Shown here piece by piece: positions 1 to 10,599 of a DNA stretch of 64,000 nt (position 1 is its first letter; each line of letters begins with the position of its first letter). This DNA is from Rotaria socialis (lineage: Eukaryota > Rotifera > Eurotatoria > Philodinida > Philodinidae). The stretch is taken from positions 36,738-100,737 of the forward strand of contig CAJNYU010003342.1 of the NCBI GenBank assembly GCA_905331475.1, given 5' to 3'. The notes under the pieces were generated by a model. The model saw nothing but the letters and a program-made list of their open reading frames with translations. It did no database searches and was not told the DNA's origin. A program made the position numbers and the translations under genes.

Positions 1-290
1 AAAACAGAATTCTGACAAAATTCTGCTGGAAAATGTTGAATTCTGCTTAGAATTCTGCTTTCGATCCAAGGAAGTGTGTGTATACAGTAAGACAGAATTC
101 TGCAGGGAAAACAGAATTCTGACAAAATTCTGCTTAGAATTCTGCTTTCGACCCAAGGTAGTGTGTCTATACAGTAAGATAGAATTCTGCAGGGGAAACA
201 GAATTCTCTGTTGGTAGTGTGCAATGTGCCTTTAAGCCATATAGGTATTATTCTTACAGAATTCTGCTGGTTGTTCTTGGGAGAATTCTG
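1..290. repeat. GAATTC-rich minisatellite
   Basis: Copies of AGAATTCTGCT-type words are packed here, with a higher-order unit of 87 bp (TCGATCCAAG at 61 and TCGACCCAAG at 148, with matching flanks including TATACAGTAAGA). The array reaches the left edge of the window and so is probably incomplete. No coding potential is seen. Confidence 0.8.
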
Positions 291-299
291 CCACCCCTC

Positions 300-331
300 A
301 CCCATTTGGGTGGGGTGTGGGTGGGGTGTGA
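300..331 (+). repeat. GGGTGGGGTGTGGGTGG tract, telomere-like
   Basis: A short G-rich run made of GGGTG and TGTGGG units lies directly after the minisatellite. It resembles a degenerate form of the TGTGGG repeat seen more cleanly at 6926, 9160, 9666 and 9713. It could also be a simple G-rich microsatellite. Confidence 0.4.
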
Positions 332-895
332 CTAGCTACCATAATCTATAGATTTCATTGGAACAACCCAAATCATGAGATGGCAAATAATTCAAATGAT
401 TTTAAAGAAAAATCAAAAGATTAATTTATAAACTATCATATATAAGAATAAATCTTGAATATATGATGATAAATTCAATTCATAGTTTAAAGAGATTCTC
501 AATTGAACACATCACACGACCGGTTTCGTCCTTGCTTACACTCTAAATAAAATCCGTTTTCTGGGAAACGAATAGGAGGTTTCCGGGTTTGTCACTTTAT
601 GAAACCCTTTATAGGTTTCCGGGAATGGGTTTCCGAGCATTCGGAAACTTATCTGAAACCCCCGCAAGCAATCGAGAAAGCAGACGATCCCGAAAACCAA
701 TTGAAGGTTTCCGATACTTCGGGAACCTTTTGAGGTTCTAGATTTGGGTACCATTTTCAGAACCATTTACGGTTCAAGCAAAAGCTGGTTCTAGCGGGAA
801 CCTTTTCCCTTTTCTGCCAAAAATGGTTCTAGAGTGGTAGAATGTAGTCCGCCACACTCAATTAGTCTAGTACTCGCCACTAATGCTATATCCAG

Positions 896-1090
896 CGTTT
901 AATTTCGTATTTAACCTCTTATTTCTTATACTTAACCCTAATTTCTATCCTTAACCACTATTTATATCCTGAACCTAAATTCTAACCTTAGCCCTTAATT
1001 CTAACCTTAACCTAAATTCTATCCTTAACCCTTAATTGTATCCTTAACCCTTAATCCTATCCTTAATCTTCATTTCTATGCTAACCTACT
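896..1090. repeat. Degenerate CCTTAACCCTTAATTCTAT tandem array
   Basis: About ten imperfect units of roughly 18-22 bp, each with a TTAACC or CTAACC core followed by TAATTCTA or AAATTCTA, are laid head to tail. The core resembles some telomeric repeats, but the unit is longer and AT-rich, so a minisatellite is more likely. Confidence 0.6.
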
Positions 1091-1537
1091 AAACCGTATG
1101 TGTTATATTTACCTGAATTTGTTGTGAGCAGAATACGAGCCAGCCCTTTCTCCTTTATTCGCACGAAAGGGCAATCGCCGTTACTTGTTGTTGAGAAGAT
1201 CCTAAACAAAAAACAAGAGGAGTGACTGATAGTGTAAGATTGAAATTACCATGAGATCAATTATTCACATATACCTAAATAGAAAAAAAAACATTAATTC
1301 ATTTTATCATATTGAACTTGCATTCAATTGATTATTGCTACTTACCTAAATAAAGAAAATATTGACTTCATTTTACCATATTCACATTACTTTCTATTGA
1401 TAATTGTGATGTATGGAAATATATAAAAGAATAAGCGCATTTTACAAGTTATAACTTACTATAGAATTGATTATGGAGACGCACCTACCCATATTCATCA
1501 ATCCGACTCGGATCATCAGGCTCGGTATCGATGATGT

Positions 1538-1875
1538 CGGATTTGGATTCCTGGATCTCGATAACTTATCTCAAACTTCGATCAGAATTGAAATCAGAGT
1601 TGATATGAAACATCTAATTTAACAGCCCTCAATTTTTTGATGGGCCCAATTTCTGACCTATGGGAGCTCGGATTGAAAAAGTAATGACGGATTCGGATTC
1701 CTCGACGACGATAACCTATTTCAAACTTCAATCAGAATTCTGATCGGAGTTGAAATAAAAAGTCTAACTCTGCAGCCACTGAATTTTGAATGCACCGAAT
1801 TTCTGACCAACGGGAGCTCAGATCGGAAAAGTGTTGCAGGAGTTTGATTCCTACACCTCGGTAACCTATGCGTGA
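1538..1875. repeat. 150-bp tandem repeat, about 2.2 copies
   Basis: The word CGGATTTGGATTCCT at 1538 recurs as CGGATTCGGATTCCT at 1688 and AGGAGTTTGATTCCT at 1838, exactly 150 bp apart each time. Other parts of the unit (CTTCGATCAGAATT, AATTTCTGACC, GGGAGCTC) also recur in register. A nucleosome-length unit is common for satellites. Confidence 0.75.
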
Positions 1876-2699
1876 TGTATATTACTTAAATGACGTTCGG
1901 AAAATATAGTATCTTGCTTCAAGCCAGAACCATCTTTGGAGAAATGGTTTAACAAAACAAAAATGGTGTACGACAGAACCTTTCCAAACATTGGTAACTA
2001 TCAAGGATCTGAGATGGTTCTTTAAACTAGCTAGAACCCTCGGTGGTTTATTAATAAACGAGTTAAACCTTAAAAGGTTCAATATCTTGGCTAGAACAAT
2101 AAATAGTTTCATATGACACCTTTTGTTTTTGAGTGAAGACAATTTCTGTTATAGCTGCCGATTAACTCCTAAAAATGTAAATTATACAATGGCAACGTGA
2201 AAATGAGAAAGATGAAATTTTAATACTAGTTCGGTTTTCCACTATGTTTAATGGGTTTCCGAGACATTTTCTCGGAAACTCATAGGTTTCTTATACTTTG
2301 GAAATCTCGAAGGGTTTTCGATCCCCAGAAACCCAAAAGGTTCCCGATAAAAACTTGTCGAAAACCGAAAGGTTGCTGACGATGCGCTTTAAGTTTCCGA
2401 GAAGGTTTTCAAAACAAAAACAGTTTCCGAGGATAACTTTTGGGTTTCGAAAATTGTTTGATGGTTTCTGAGAAAACTGTTAAAGGTTTCCTATCCGAAT
2501 TCTCGAAAACCGAACCGTTTCGGGGAACTCGGAAACCTGTAAGGTGATTTCAAAAACTCAGCTTCGAGCCGAAAACCTTTCCGGATACGTTTGTGAGTTT
2601 CCGAAAAGGTTTGCGAAGGGATTTCGGTTTCCGGAGAAACGCTTTTTATTTAGAGTGTATACGAGCAAAAATGGAGTGCAAGTCTAAATTGTCAACAGT

Positions 2700-5455
2700 T
2701 TGCTCGACGTTTCATCGAGGAAACAATAGGTTTAAACTGGCCAGATGGTGTTTTAGTTGCTGGTGACGTATTGCCGGTGATGATTAATTTTAATGTTTTG
2801 TATGTTTCATCAAAAAACAGAAAAAAACGTAAAAGAAGTAAAAACACAGAATAGCTGTTTCTTTTTTATGGACTAGTGTATTAGTACATTTAGATTTGAT
2901 TTAGTATTCTTTCAGATAGTAAAATAACATACCTGAAGCTAGTATGAATATTCATCAACCAATGACAATTATTGTTATGTGTATAACAATCGGTAACTTA
3001 AATTGATGAATATAATGAATCACAATTACATTCGTGTGCTACAAGAATTTGATTTAACCTTCTAGTAGGATATTGCACATGTTGTTCATCAACAACAGTT
3101 AAAGATGAGGTGTATTCTTATGTATATTGCTCATGTAGAAAGAGCAACACACCGAAATGCGATTTTATAAATTGTCAGTGAACAATAATCAACAGTTTGA
3201 CATATATTTATACATAATTTTGCTTGTCCACCAAATGTGATTTATTAAATCAGATCTCGATGTCTTTCTCTACATAAACAAGAACAGTGATAAGAGTACT
3301 CATCTGTGTTCTTTTTCTGATAAGAATGAGCAAATCAGAATTTTTCATTTTTGATTCCTGTTCATCAACTAGTTTCAAAATGATATTTTTATTTGTTGCC
3401 ATTGTATACTCAGACTATATAAAAGGATATAGCAAACTGTTGATTGTTTTTCATAAACAATTCAGAACATCACATTTCGCTTTCTTCCTCGTTCTCAATT
3501 GACAATATGTATAAGTAATACAAATGATAAAGTACACTACAATAAAAAAACTTTCAAGTGAAACTGGGTGTCTTAGTTATTACAAAGCTTATTATTTTGG
3601 AGTTAAAAAACATAGCGATAGAATTTCTATTCTTATTAGCCATAAAATTGTTAACAGTTCTTGTTGGTAGTATCCGGAATGAAAATAAGAGATAGAAAGG
3701 TCATTCACCACAGATTGTCACTTTACTTATTTTTTCGGCAAAATTAACTGTTATGATGGAATCATCTAACACTAATTTCCTTTTAATAATAATATACAAT
3801 TCAATGCTACTTTTTGTGTGCTCAAATGGTGAGTACACTCTAGAATCAGTCAGTCTGTCCGTCTTGCCAACCGTTTACACGATAACTTTCGAAAGGAGAG
3901 TCAGATCATGGTAAAATATTCTGCACAGTTCAGTCTCATCTTTGCCTCAGTCTAGTTCGAAGATGAGCTTGATTGAAGGAGTCCTTCCTGAGTTATTTGA
4001 AGACAATTGATTTTTCCCTCTGGTCTCTTATGCGAAAGTCGACCTATACACGTTTTCATAGAAAAATTTTCGTATCATAATCGAATAAAACCCCAACTAG
4101 TATATATATCATTTAATAGAGAATTTCACAAGCTACAAAACGGTAAATAAAACATAAAGAAACACGAAGATTGACTCACCTGTTCCAACGATAACTAAAC
4201 GGAAATCTCTTCCGTTTTTGTCCAAGCTCTAATTGTGAATCAATGAGAGTTCTATATTATGACCACAGAGATGATACTTCGAGATTTTCTGAGGTGGAAA
4301 ACTCGAACCTGTGCTCCACTTGCCTCAAAGTCCTATGGCTGGAGCAGTAATCGATAGAGATCAAGATAAAGGAAAAGCAACTCTCTTAGATTAAGGCCTC
4401 AAACAGACCGAACAACACGAATTAAGCAACGTGATTGGTCTAGCATAACTTAAATCATCTTTTTGAGACGTTGTATTCGTCAATTCAGCTTTAATTCCTC
4501 TTTTCTATGTGCTTCTAAAAACCGATTAGACAATTTCACAATCGTTCATTTATGTATTAACTTATTGTTTTTGCGAATCATACAGATGCTCATAGTAAAT
4601 TTCTGATCTTACATGTTTCATAATAAATACTTTTATAATTAAAACGTCAATTCATATTTTATAATCGGCTATCCTCCATCGAAAGAAGTTCATTATCTGA
4701 ACGTGATAATTTATACTATAGAGTAATATTTACCCCTATGATAGTTAATGAATTTTATGAATATTCCTTGAACTGATTTTTCACATTTCATGAAATATGA
4801 ATCGCACTGGAAATCATCATTTTAGTTTGGCATCATATTTTAGAATGCTTGTTATGCCTGGCTTCACCTAGTTATATATAATATTAAACTTCAAATAATT
4901 TCTTTTATCATCATTTAAAACTTAAAGAAATTTCTAAGTCACATAAGATTCTCAATTATTAGAAATATACTAAAGTAATTTGAATGGAAACCATCAACTT
5001 GACCAACGACTTGTTCAAGTACCAGTTTCATTATAAATTAAAACCAAGATTTTATGCAATTACTTATTCCGCAAAAAAAAATCAAGATTTGAAATAATCC
5101 TTTATTTCAATATAATCAATGTATGTTATGAATTAAGATACAAAAGAAAATTGAAGATCGACACCATTGGAGCAGTGATATACAATAATTAAAACAAGGT
5201 AAGATTTTTTAACAGCAAAAACGAAAAAAGAGCATTTGTCGTTATCATCATCAGATATTATTTTTCATAATGATGAATATGATGGATCACCACGACAAAT
5301 TGTAAATATAATTTTTTATTATTAATTTGTTTTCATATGCTTGACGACCAGAATAAACGAATTTTTTCACGATCTCAACGGATAGTATCATCATCAGATG
5401 CCATTATTCATGATGATGAATATAACCAACGATTGGATCTTGTCAGCATGAAGAT
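2700..5455. other. AT-rich region without recognisable genes
   Basis: No frame here has both length and protein-like composition. The only structure I see is the dispersed repeat at 3815-4060 and several AT-rich low-complexity runs. A TCATCATCAGAT word occurs twice (about 5247 and 5390) next to similar ATGATGAATAT sequence, suggesting a small direct duplication of about 150 bp. Confidence 0.5.
3815..4060 (+). repeat. Dispersed repeat copy 1 (GTGAGTACACTCTAGA family)
   Basis: This segment matches 38275-38480 in the same orientation. Shared words in order are GTGAGTACACTCTAGA, TCAGTCAGTCTGTCCGTC (diverged in copy 2), ACACGATAA, GTTCGAAGATGA, GAGTTA and a terminal GACCTAT. Its divergence from copy 2 marks an old interspersed element. 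No ORF or terminal repeat was found. Confidence 0.65.
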
Positions 5456-5459
5456 TAAT

Positions 5460-6132
5460 TTATTTTCTTTTTCTTTTATTATTTTTTATTTGAAGATCTG
5501 AAAAAAGCATTTTTCTTGCATTTTTATGATTATTTTATATTTATGACATACCATTGAATATCTTTTTCATATTATTTGGATGTATACGTGCTAATAGTTC
5601 AATATGACTAAGATCATCTAAAAGATTGATATTATACTTTTAGAAAAAACAAATTCCACTGAATTACCTTGAATCACTAAAGATTGTTTTATTTCTTGCC
5701 GGACTTTTGCACACTGAATTTGTATCAGCGATTCCCTGTAAAGAGAAAATCACTAGAATCGCATGAAAAGCAGCAATAACAAAGTGGCATACCATTTGAT
5801 CAGTTGGATTGATGACGCGATCTCGTTTATCTTTTCCATTGCATAAATGTCACTTAGAGCATCTAAAATACATATACATACTGCAATGACTCTAGTGTTT
5901 GATCTAAACTTACCTTCATATTTATTTAAATAAAATAAAATTTCAGCACGTTGCTTGTAGTAGTTGAATAGGTTATTTGGTGGTTGAGTTGAAGTTGAAA
6001 TTAGGAGATTCAATGCCTAAAAAGTTTCTTTCGTTTAGAATTCATACAAATAAAAATTCTTACTCCAATATTTTCTTGATCATTACGTGCTAGCTGGATG
6101 CTTTCAGGAAAATTTTCTTCCTTTTGCGTCAT
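5460..6132 (-). CDS. Small TPR-like protein with basic C-terminus
   Basis: Five exons separated by short introns join in frame: about 6132-6064 (starts MTQKEENFPESIQLARN), 6016-5912, 5861-5794, 5737-5676 and 5616-5560, with a last short exon ending at the stop 5460-5462. The middle part, YYKQRAEILFYLNKYEDALS, has the spacing of a tetratricopeptide repeat (small residue, Y, RA, Y.L..YE.AL), followed by a second helical stretch. The protein, about 135 residues, ends in KNNKRKRK, a possible nuclear signal. The start is the first ATG in frame with an upstream AT-rich leader. TPR motifs usually mediate protein contacts; the partner is unknown. I do not recognise the family beyond TPR. Confidence 0.5.
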
Positions 6133-6925
6133 GTCTATCTTAAATGATACTCTACAATGTAAACAAACAATTCGATTTTAATTTGCTTCGTAACGACTTC
6201 TACATATATAGAAGTAGATCAGTCTATGTCTTTTGTAAGGAAAGACAATGGACAGTTCGATGAATGAAATTAAAATTGAATTATTCGTCGCTACATTAGC
6301 ATACAAATAGATCTAATTTCGATTGATCAAACTAAAAGTTCTTTAGTAAGAAACAAACGATTGATGCGCAAATTCAAAGAAATCAATAATCAAAAAGAGC
6401 ATCAATTAATGATATTGATAGATAAAAAAAACAGTTGTTAACAATTTACATGAATGAAATATTTTTCTAATCAGCTTTTCCTACTAGAGAAAAATTAACA
6501 GCATCATTGTTCAATCAATAGTCGTTTGTTAACGTTTCTCTATTTTAGCCGTACAAATATAGACTACATGTTGTCTTATGCCCGTCCAAGTATCAGTGGA
6601 TCATAATCGGAGTGCTTTGGAATTCAAATGAATCATGTTCTTGAGATACGTTACTAGACATCAACAATAATTCGAATTGACCTAAATTCAAATACGATAC
6701 ATTGTTCATAAACGGGGATAATTTCATAAACAATGAGATAAGGAACATTTAATCAAAGCTAACTGATCTCTTTTTCATTTCGCATATGTTTAACGATTGA
6801 AATTATGAAATAAGGAATAATTGTCTTATTGAACGGTAAATAAATCGATGTACACATAGAAAATTCCAACAATAAAACATTCTTCTAGAATCAGATTGCG
6901 TGTCGGTGTCTTGTATTGCATTTAT

Positions 6926-6951
6926 CCACACCCACACCCACACCCACACCC
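6926..6951. repeat. Interstitial telomeric repeat (CCCACA)n
   Basis: Four perfect CCCACA units lie in the orientation expected of a left chromosome end (C-rich strand on +). The hexamer equals the TGTGGG telomere repeat reported for bdelloid rotifers. It passes directly into an open frame on the + strand. Confidence 0.75.
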
Positions 6952-7124
6952 TCAAGATCGCATACTATTTCGTGGCTGTGGGACTCTCAATTATCACTGG
7001 AGTCTATAGAGCCCGAAAGCAAGAAGCACAGATTATTGAAGAGGCTCGCAAAAAAAACTTTTCCGGAAAGGCAATAAGAAAATCATTTTTAACAAAACTA
7101 AGTGCACCTCAGAAAAAATTCTAA
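6949..7124 (+). CDS. Short ORF abutting telomeric repeat, 5' end missing
   Basis: The frame opens inside the telomeric repeat and continues for about 58 codons to a stop at 7122-7124. The peptide starts with a hydrophobic stretch (YYFVAVGLSIITGVY), possibly a membrane segment, and then turns basic and charged (RARKQEAQIIEEARKKNFSG, ending SAPQKKF). No initiator lies outside the repeat, so the ORF is either 5'-truncated or read by chance. I do not recognise a family. Its position is what would be expected of a 5'-truncated retroelement healed by telomeric repeats, but no reverse transcriptase motif is visible. Confidence 0.3.
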
Positions 7125-7271
7125 TTTAGTTTTAACTGCAGAATACTATAGTAAAATCCTGTTGTTCAATAAACATGGGATAAGCTAAAACGGAACGCGA
7201 AGCTCCATTTTCTTCATAAAGAGAGATCAAATTATCTTCATATATCACTGAAACGTATATTTGAGTAACGA

Positions 7272-7575
7272 CTAAAATAGGCTAAATTGTTGTATTTTTT
7301 TTAAAATACATTCTGCACAATCTCTCTGTCTTATTTGGAAACAAAGTATACCATATACACGAAATGATGCGTCCCATTCTAGTAAAGAGCCTTTTTCAAA
7401 TATTGTCAGAACGTGATACTGTTCGCCAGCTGATTTTTTTTCATATACGACTAATGCTGCTTTTTCAACGTGTTGTTGAGCACATTGACCAAATCTTTCT
7501 AACACTGGAATATCTTGTACACTAATCAAAAGTGTCTCAGCAGCATCAATATGAGATACCGGAAGCGAGCTATTT
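7272..7575 (-). CDS. Unrecognised ORF, possibly a single exon
   Basis: An open frame of about 95-100 codons ends at 7272. It reads as normal protein (segments ISVQDIPVLERFGQCAQQH, AALVVYEKKSAGEQYHVLT, GSLLEWDASFRVYGI), with two cysteine-rich words near the end (ILCFQIRQRDCAECI). No acceptor or initiator could be fixed with confidence, so it may be one exon of a larger gene or a remnant. A diverged copy lies next to it at 7640-7911. Function unknown. Confidence 0.35.
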
Positions 7576-7639
7576 CATGGTGTCCCTTTGGTTTCGATAA
7601 TGCCAGTATTTGCATATGGACACAAGGATGATTTTCACA

Positions 7640-7911
7640 GGGTGAATCAATATGGAGTGTGGTCTACTCTAAGTGGAATTATAGTTTTCGCCCCTCGATA
7701 TTTACGTGCCAACAGGTATTTTTTGGCAAGATCTATTTTGGGATTCGATACTTCGGCTGGGAAAGAGTGAAAATACCGCCACTTTGGAGCAGTGCCTTTT
7801 TCGTATTTTGAATAATAGCTTACTAAGGCGATTCTCCACAGCGTGTGAGCATTGATCAAATACGATCATTTTGTAGCCTAACGAGGTTCTATCTTTGGAT
7901 GAACCATTCAA
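7640..7911 (-). pseudogene. Decayed copy of the ORF at 7272-7575
   Basis: The translated word FDQCSHAVENRLSKLLFKIR lines up with FGQCAQQHVEKAALVVYEKK of the neighbouring ORF, and similarity then continues in a different frame (KWRYFHSF region), which means at least one frameshift. The pair is arranged head to tail. I see this as a tandem duplicate that has lost its frame. Confidence 0.35.
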
Positions 7912-9159
7912 ATCGAACGATCAAGTTGTTCAGGAGATCATGCCAGAATACTGAGCCTACTCAAACTTGCTCATTTTGTGGAACTCACATGTATTTTCCC
8001 AGTAAATTTGAAATTTAAATTTAAAAGCGAGAGTTTTTTGACTCTCTCGTTCCCATTACAGACGTTAACTAGTAAAGACAACAAACGTCAGACTTACTTG
8101 ATTTTTGTTGTAAATTTGTTCAAGTTTTAACTTTGAAAAATTAGCAATATTAATCTTTGTGCGTTGATCGAGCATTATAATTGTTCTTTTATGCTTAGTC
8201 AAATCATGATAGACATTTACAAGTCTACTTTGTCAGTTAAATCAATAATGAGACAAGTAATAGTGACGAATTAAGGTAAACTATGAAAATAAAAAGTAAC
8301 GTAATCATAGCAACAAGACCAAACTATAAAATGGAACGCCGATCAGAACACAATCAAAAGAAATGATGTTCAAAGTGCAAAAATAAACAAAAACGATTCT
8401 TGCTTTAGTGACCGATTATCTTGGAAAATGAGTATAGTCTACGAGAGATCTTTCATTGTACGTATTGCATATCTGTTTAATGAGGCCACCCGATACATGT
8501 GAGTTTCGCATTTTAACTCTCAAGGGGCTATGCTAACAAGTTCTTTCAGATCTACACTTGAGCTCAATTCAATGTTGCAAGCCAAAGTTATCTTATATTT
8601 TGGATTTGGCAATAGTTTGAGCCAACGTTCATTTTCAGTTTCAGATGTAAAAATCAAAAATCAAAACATTTTCAACGGTTATTGGGTACTTTCCTGGAGC
8701 ATAACCCGTCTTATAAAAGCAAACTTGCACGTACTTGAAGTTGACACCCAATTCGAGTAACTAAGCGCGTGATTTGTCTAGCGACAATTTCCAAGTATTC
8801 TAAGGAATTTTCACGTAGAACGCGATGTATAATATCTATCAGCTCAATGGGATTTTTTTGTTATATACTACGATGCTGGAGTCAATTCCCGAAAACAAAA
8901 ACATTTTCAAGGTTTTTCACGGTATTTCCAGGCTCTAGTCAGCCAGAACCATGTTTCAAGTGTTTCGAATAGGTTTGAAGTAGCACATGACGAACTGTAT
9001 TTCATGGTAATTTTGAAACATGCTCCTAAGTAAGTCTAGTTTAGAAATAACTTCAAAAATCTTTGAAAATCTCAGTAACTTAGGATTTTCTTCAGAAATT
9101 TGCAATTAATACCGAGTTCAATTGCACAATTCGATAGCGAGCATTGAGTTCTCCCTGGA
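7912..9159. other. Region without recognisable genes
   Basis: Short frames exist, but none has protein-like composition over more than about 70 codons. Words around AAAACATTTTCAA (8664 and 8898) with similar downstream sequence hint at an old duplication of about 235 bp. Confidence 0.4.
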
Positions 9160-9213
9160 TGTGGGTGTGGGTGTAATATGAAAGTGGATACCAACACCAA
9201 CACATCTACACCC
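9160..9213. repeat. Telomeric-type repeats, G strand then C strand
   Basis: TGTGGGTGTGGGTGT at 9160-9174 is followed after about 15 bp by a degenerate C-rich run (ACCAACACCAACACATC, then TACACCC, to 9213). The two arms can pair as a hairpin. The G-then-C order on one strand is the head-to-head arrangement. Confidence 0.6.
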
Positions 9214-9665
9214 TTTTGTTCGCTCAGGAGAGCTCTAGTTTCAGTGGGGGGATATGCAACGGTATTTACCGTTACGACTCACTTTATCCTCTTCGCTGTA
9301 TTCTATGTTTGTGCATTGACCTGATGAACTCTCATTGTTCTATTGCGTGGCCGTTCCCTCTTTGTCTATATCCGCCCAGGCGTGATCACTCTCGCTTATA
9401 TAAGGGAATGCAACTAAAGGAAATGCACGACTAGAGATGTGCAGATGATACAATACGCCATCATGCCGACGGGCATAGGCGACACTCTCTATGTTCGTCA
9501 CAATTAGGCTTAAAGAATGCTTAGGTAATAAATTAACCATTATTTTAATACTAATTCAGCTACTGTGTTCAATTTTTGAACTGCTATCTTTACATAATAG
9601 TTGTAAATTTTTAAGGGCTATATTAGGGCGTCACTAGTGACCTTTTGGGGGCTACTCGTGCTTGA

Positions 9666-9733
9666 GGGTGTGGGTGTGGATGCGCATCCGGGTCTATTTC
9701 TTTATCAAAAGTCACACACCCACACCCACACCC
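9666..9733. repeat. Head-to-head telomeric-type repeats
   Basis: GGGTGTGGGTGTGGA at 9666-9680 is followed, after a spacer of about 32 bp, by ACACACCCACACCCACACCC at 9714-9733. The arms are inverted and face each other, as in a fusion of two chromosome ends, but each arm holds only two to three units. Confidence 0.7.
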
Positions 9734-10140
9734 GGTATGAGATTCTACTGAAAAACAATGTCATAACTCCGATATCTTACCCAAAACTATTACTAGTTAT
9801 TTCATAATTGCTAATCATAAGACTCAATTAAAGCATCTTACAGATACGTATGTATGTGTCAATGAAGTCCACAAATATATTGACTATATAAACATTTTGC
9901 TATCATCAAAGTGCAACCTGATTCTGTTGATCGAAATACTTGATGCTAAAGTGATGCTTTAGAAGTAAAAAAAGATTTCACGGTTTTCAATGAGAAGAAA
10001 CACATCGACAATTTATTCTTACATCCTGCACAGTAGTTGTCCGCATTTCTTTTCATTCATTAATCAAAAAAAAAGAAATAAACGTCCACTTGGATATCTT
10101 GCAATCAAAATTGATGTAAAAACGGTTTACACGATTTACT

Positions 10141-10592
10141 ACCCGAGGATTTACTATCCATTGATTGCTTTCCAATTTTAATTGGTTTATTTCTAGAGAA
10201 AGCATAAGTTTTGCTCCTCAGGATTTACTGTCCGTTGATTGTATCGACCGAAGAGAAAAAAAAGAATGAATACCGACTGCGACAACTAATACATTATCGG
10301 GAAAAAAACGAATTTCAATAAATATATAAAAAAAACAAGAAGAATAAATGCTTAATGTGTTGATGACCTTTAAAACTATCTAAGCCCAGCAGCTTTCAAG
10401 AACGGTACAATATCATGACCGCCTTCGTCATAACGTTACCATAATTTTATTAAATATTCATTTGTTACGACTTAATGTTTACGAAGTTTTGGAGCTGAAA
10501 CACCCATATCTTCTAGCAATCGATCAATGTGTTAATACTTGTTCATTTCTCGTCTTCGAAACAATTAAAGGACAGTAAATCCTCGGATAGTA
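10141..10592. repeat. Three copies of GAGGATTTACTRTCC, one inverted
   Basis: CGAGGATTTACTATCCATTG lies at about 10144, CTCAGGATTTACTGTCCGTT at 10216, and the reverse complement (GGACAGTAAATCCTCG) at about 10571, followed by a degenerate further copy (AGATTCTCGGATGGTAAATC). They may be the ends of a small decayed element. Confidence 0.45.
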
Positions 10593-10599
10593 GATTCTC

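Larger units (their letters stand above)
538..2659. repeat. Composite fold-back repeat of GGTTTCCGA units
   Basis: Both ends carry the same word in inverted orientation: TACACTCTAAATAAAA at 538 and its reverse complement ending at 2659. Inside each flank are many degenerate copies of GGTTTCCGA/TCGGAAACC (540-760 and 2230-2650), followed inward by GGTTC/GAACC-rich blocks (770-836 and 1900-2110), so the order is mirrored. A sub-block at 540-836 is itself bounded by CACTCTA and TAGAGTG. The centre (845-1870) holds two other tandem arrays. It looks like a non-autonomous fold-back element or nested elements; no transposase was found. Confidence 0.55.

Noticed and set aside
6926..9733. A true chromosome end within the window
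   Set aside because: The tracts are only two to four units long and have ordinary sequence on both sides, so they are interstitial.
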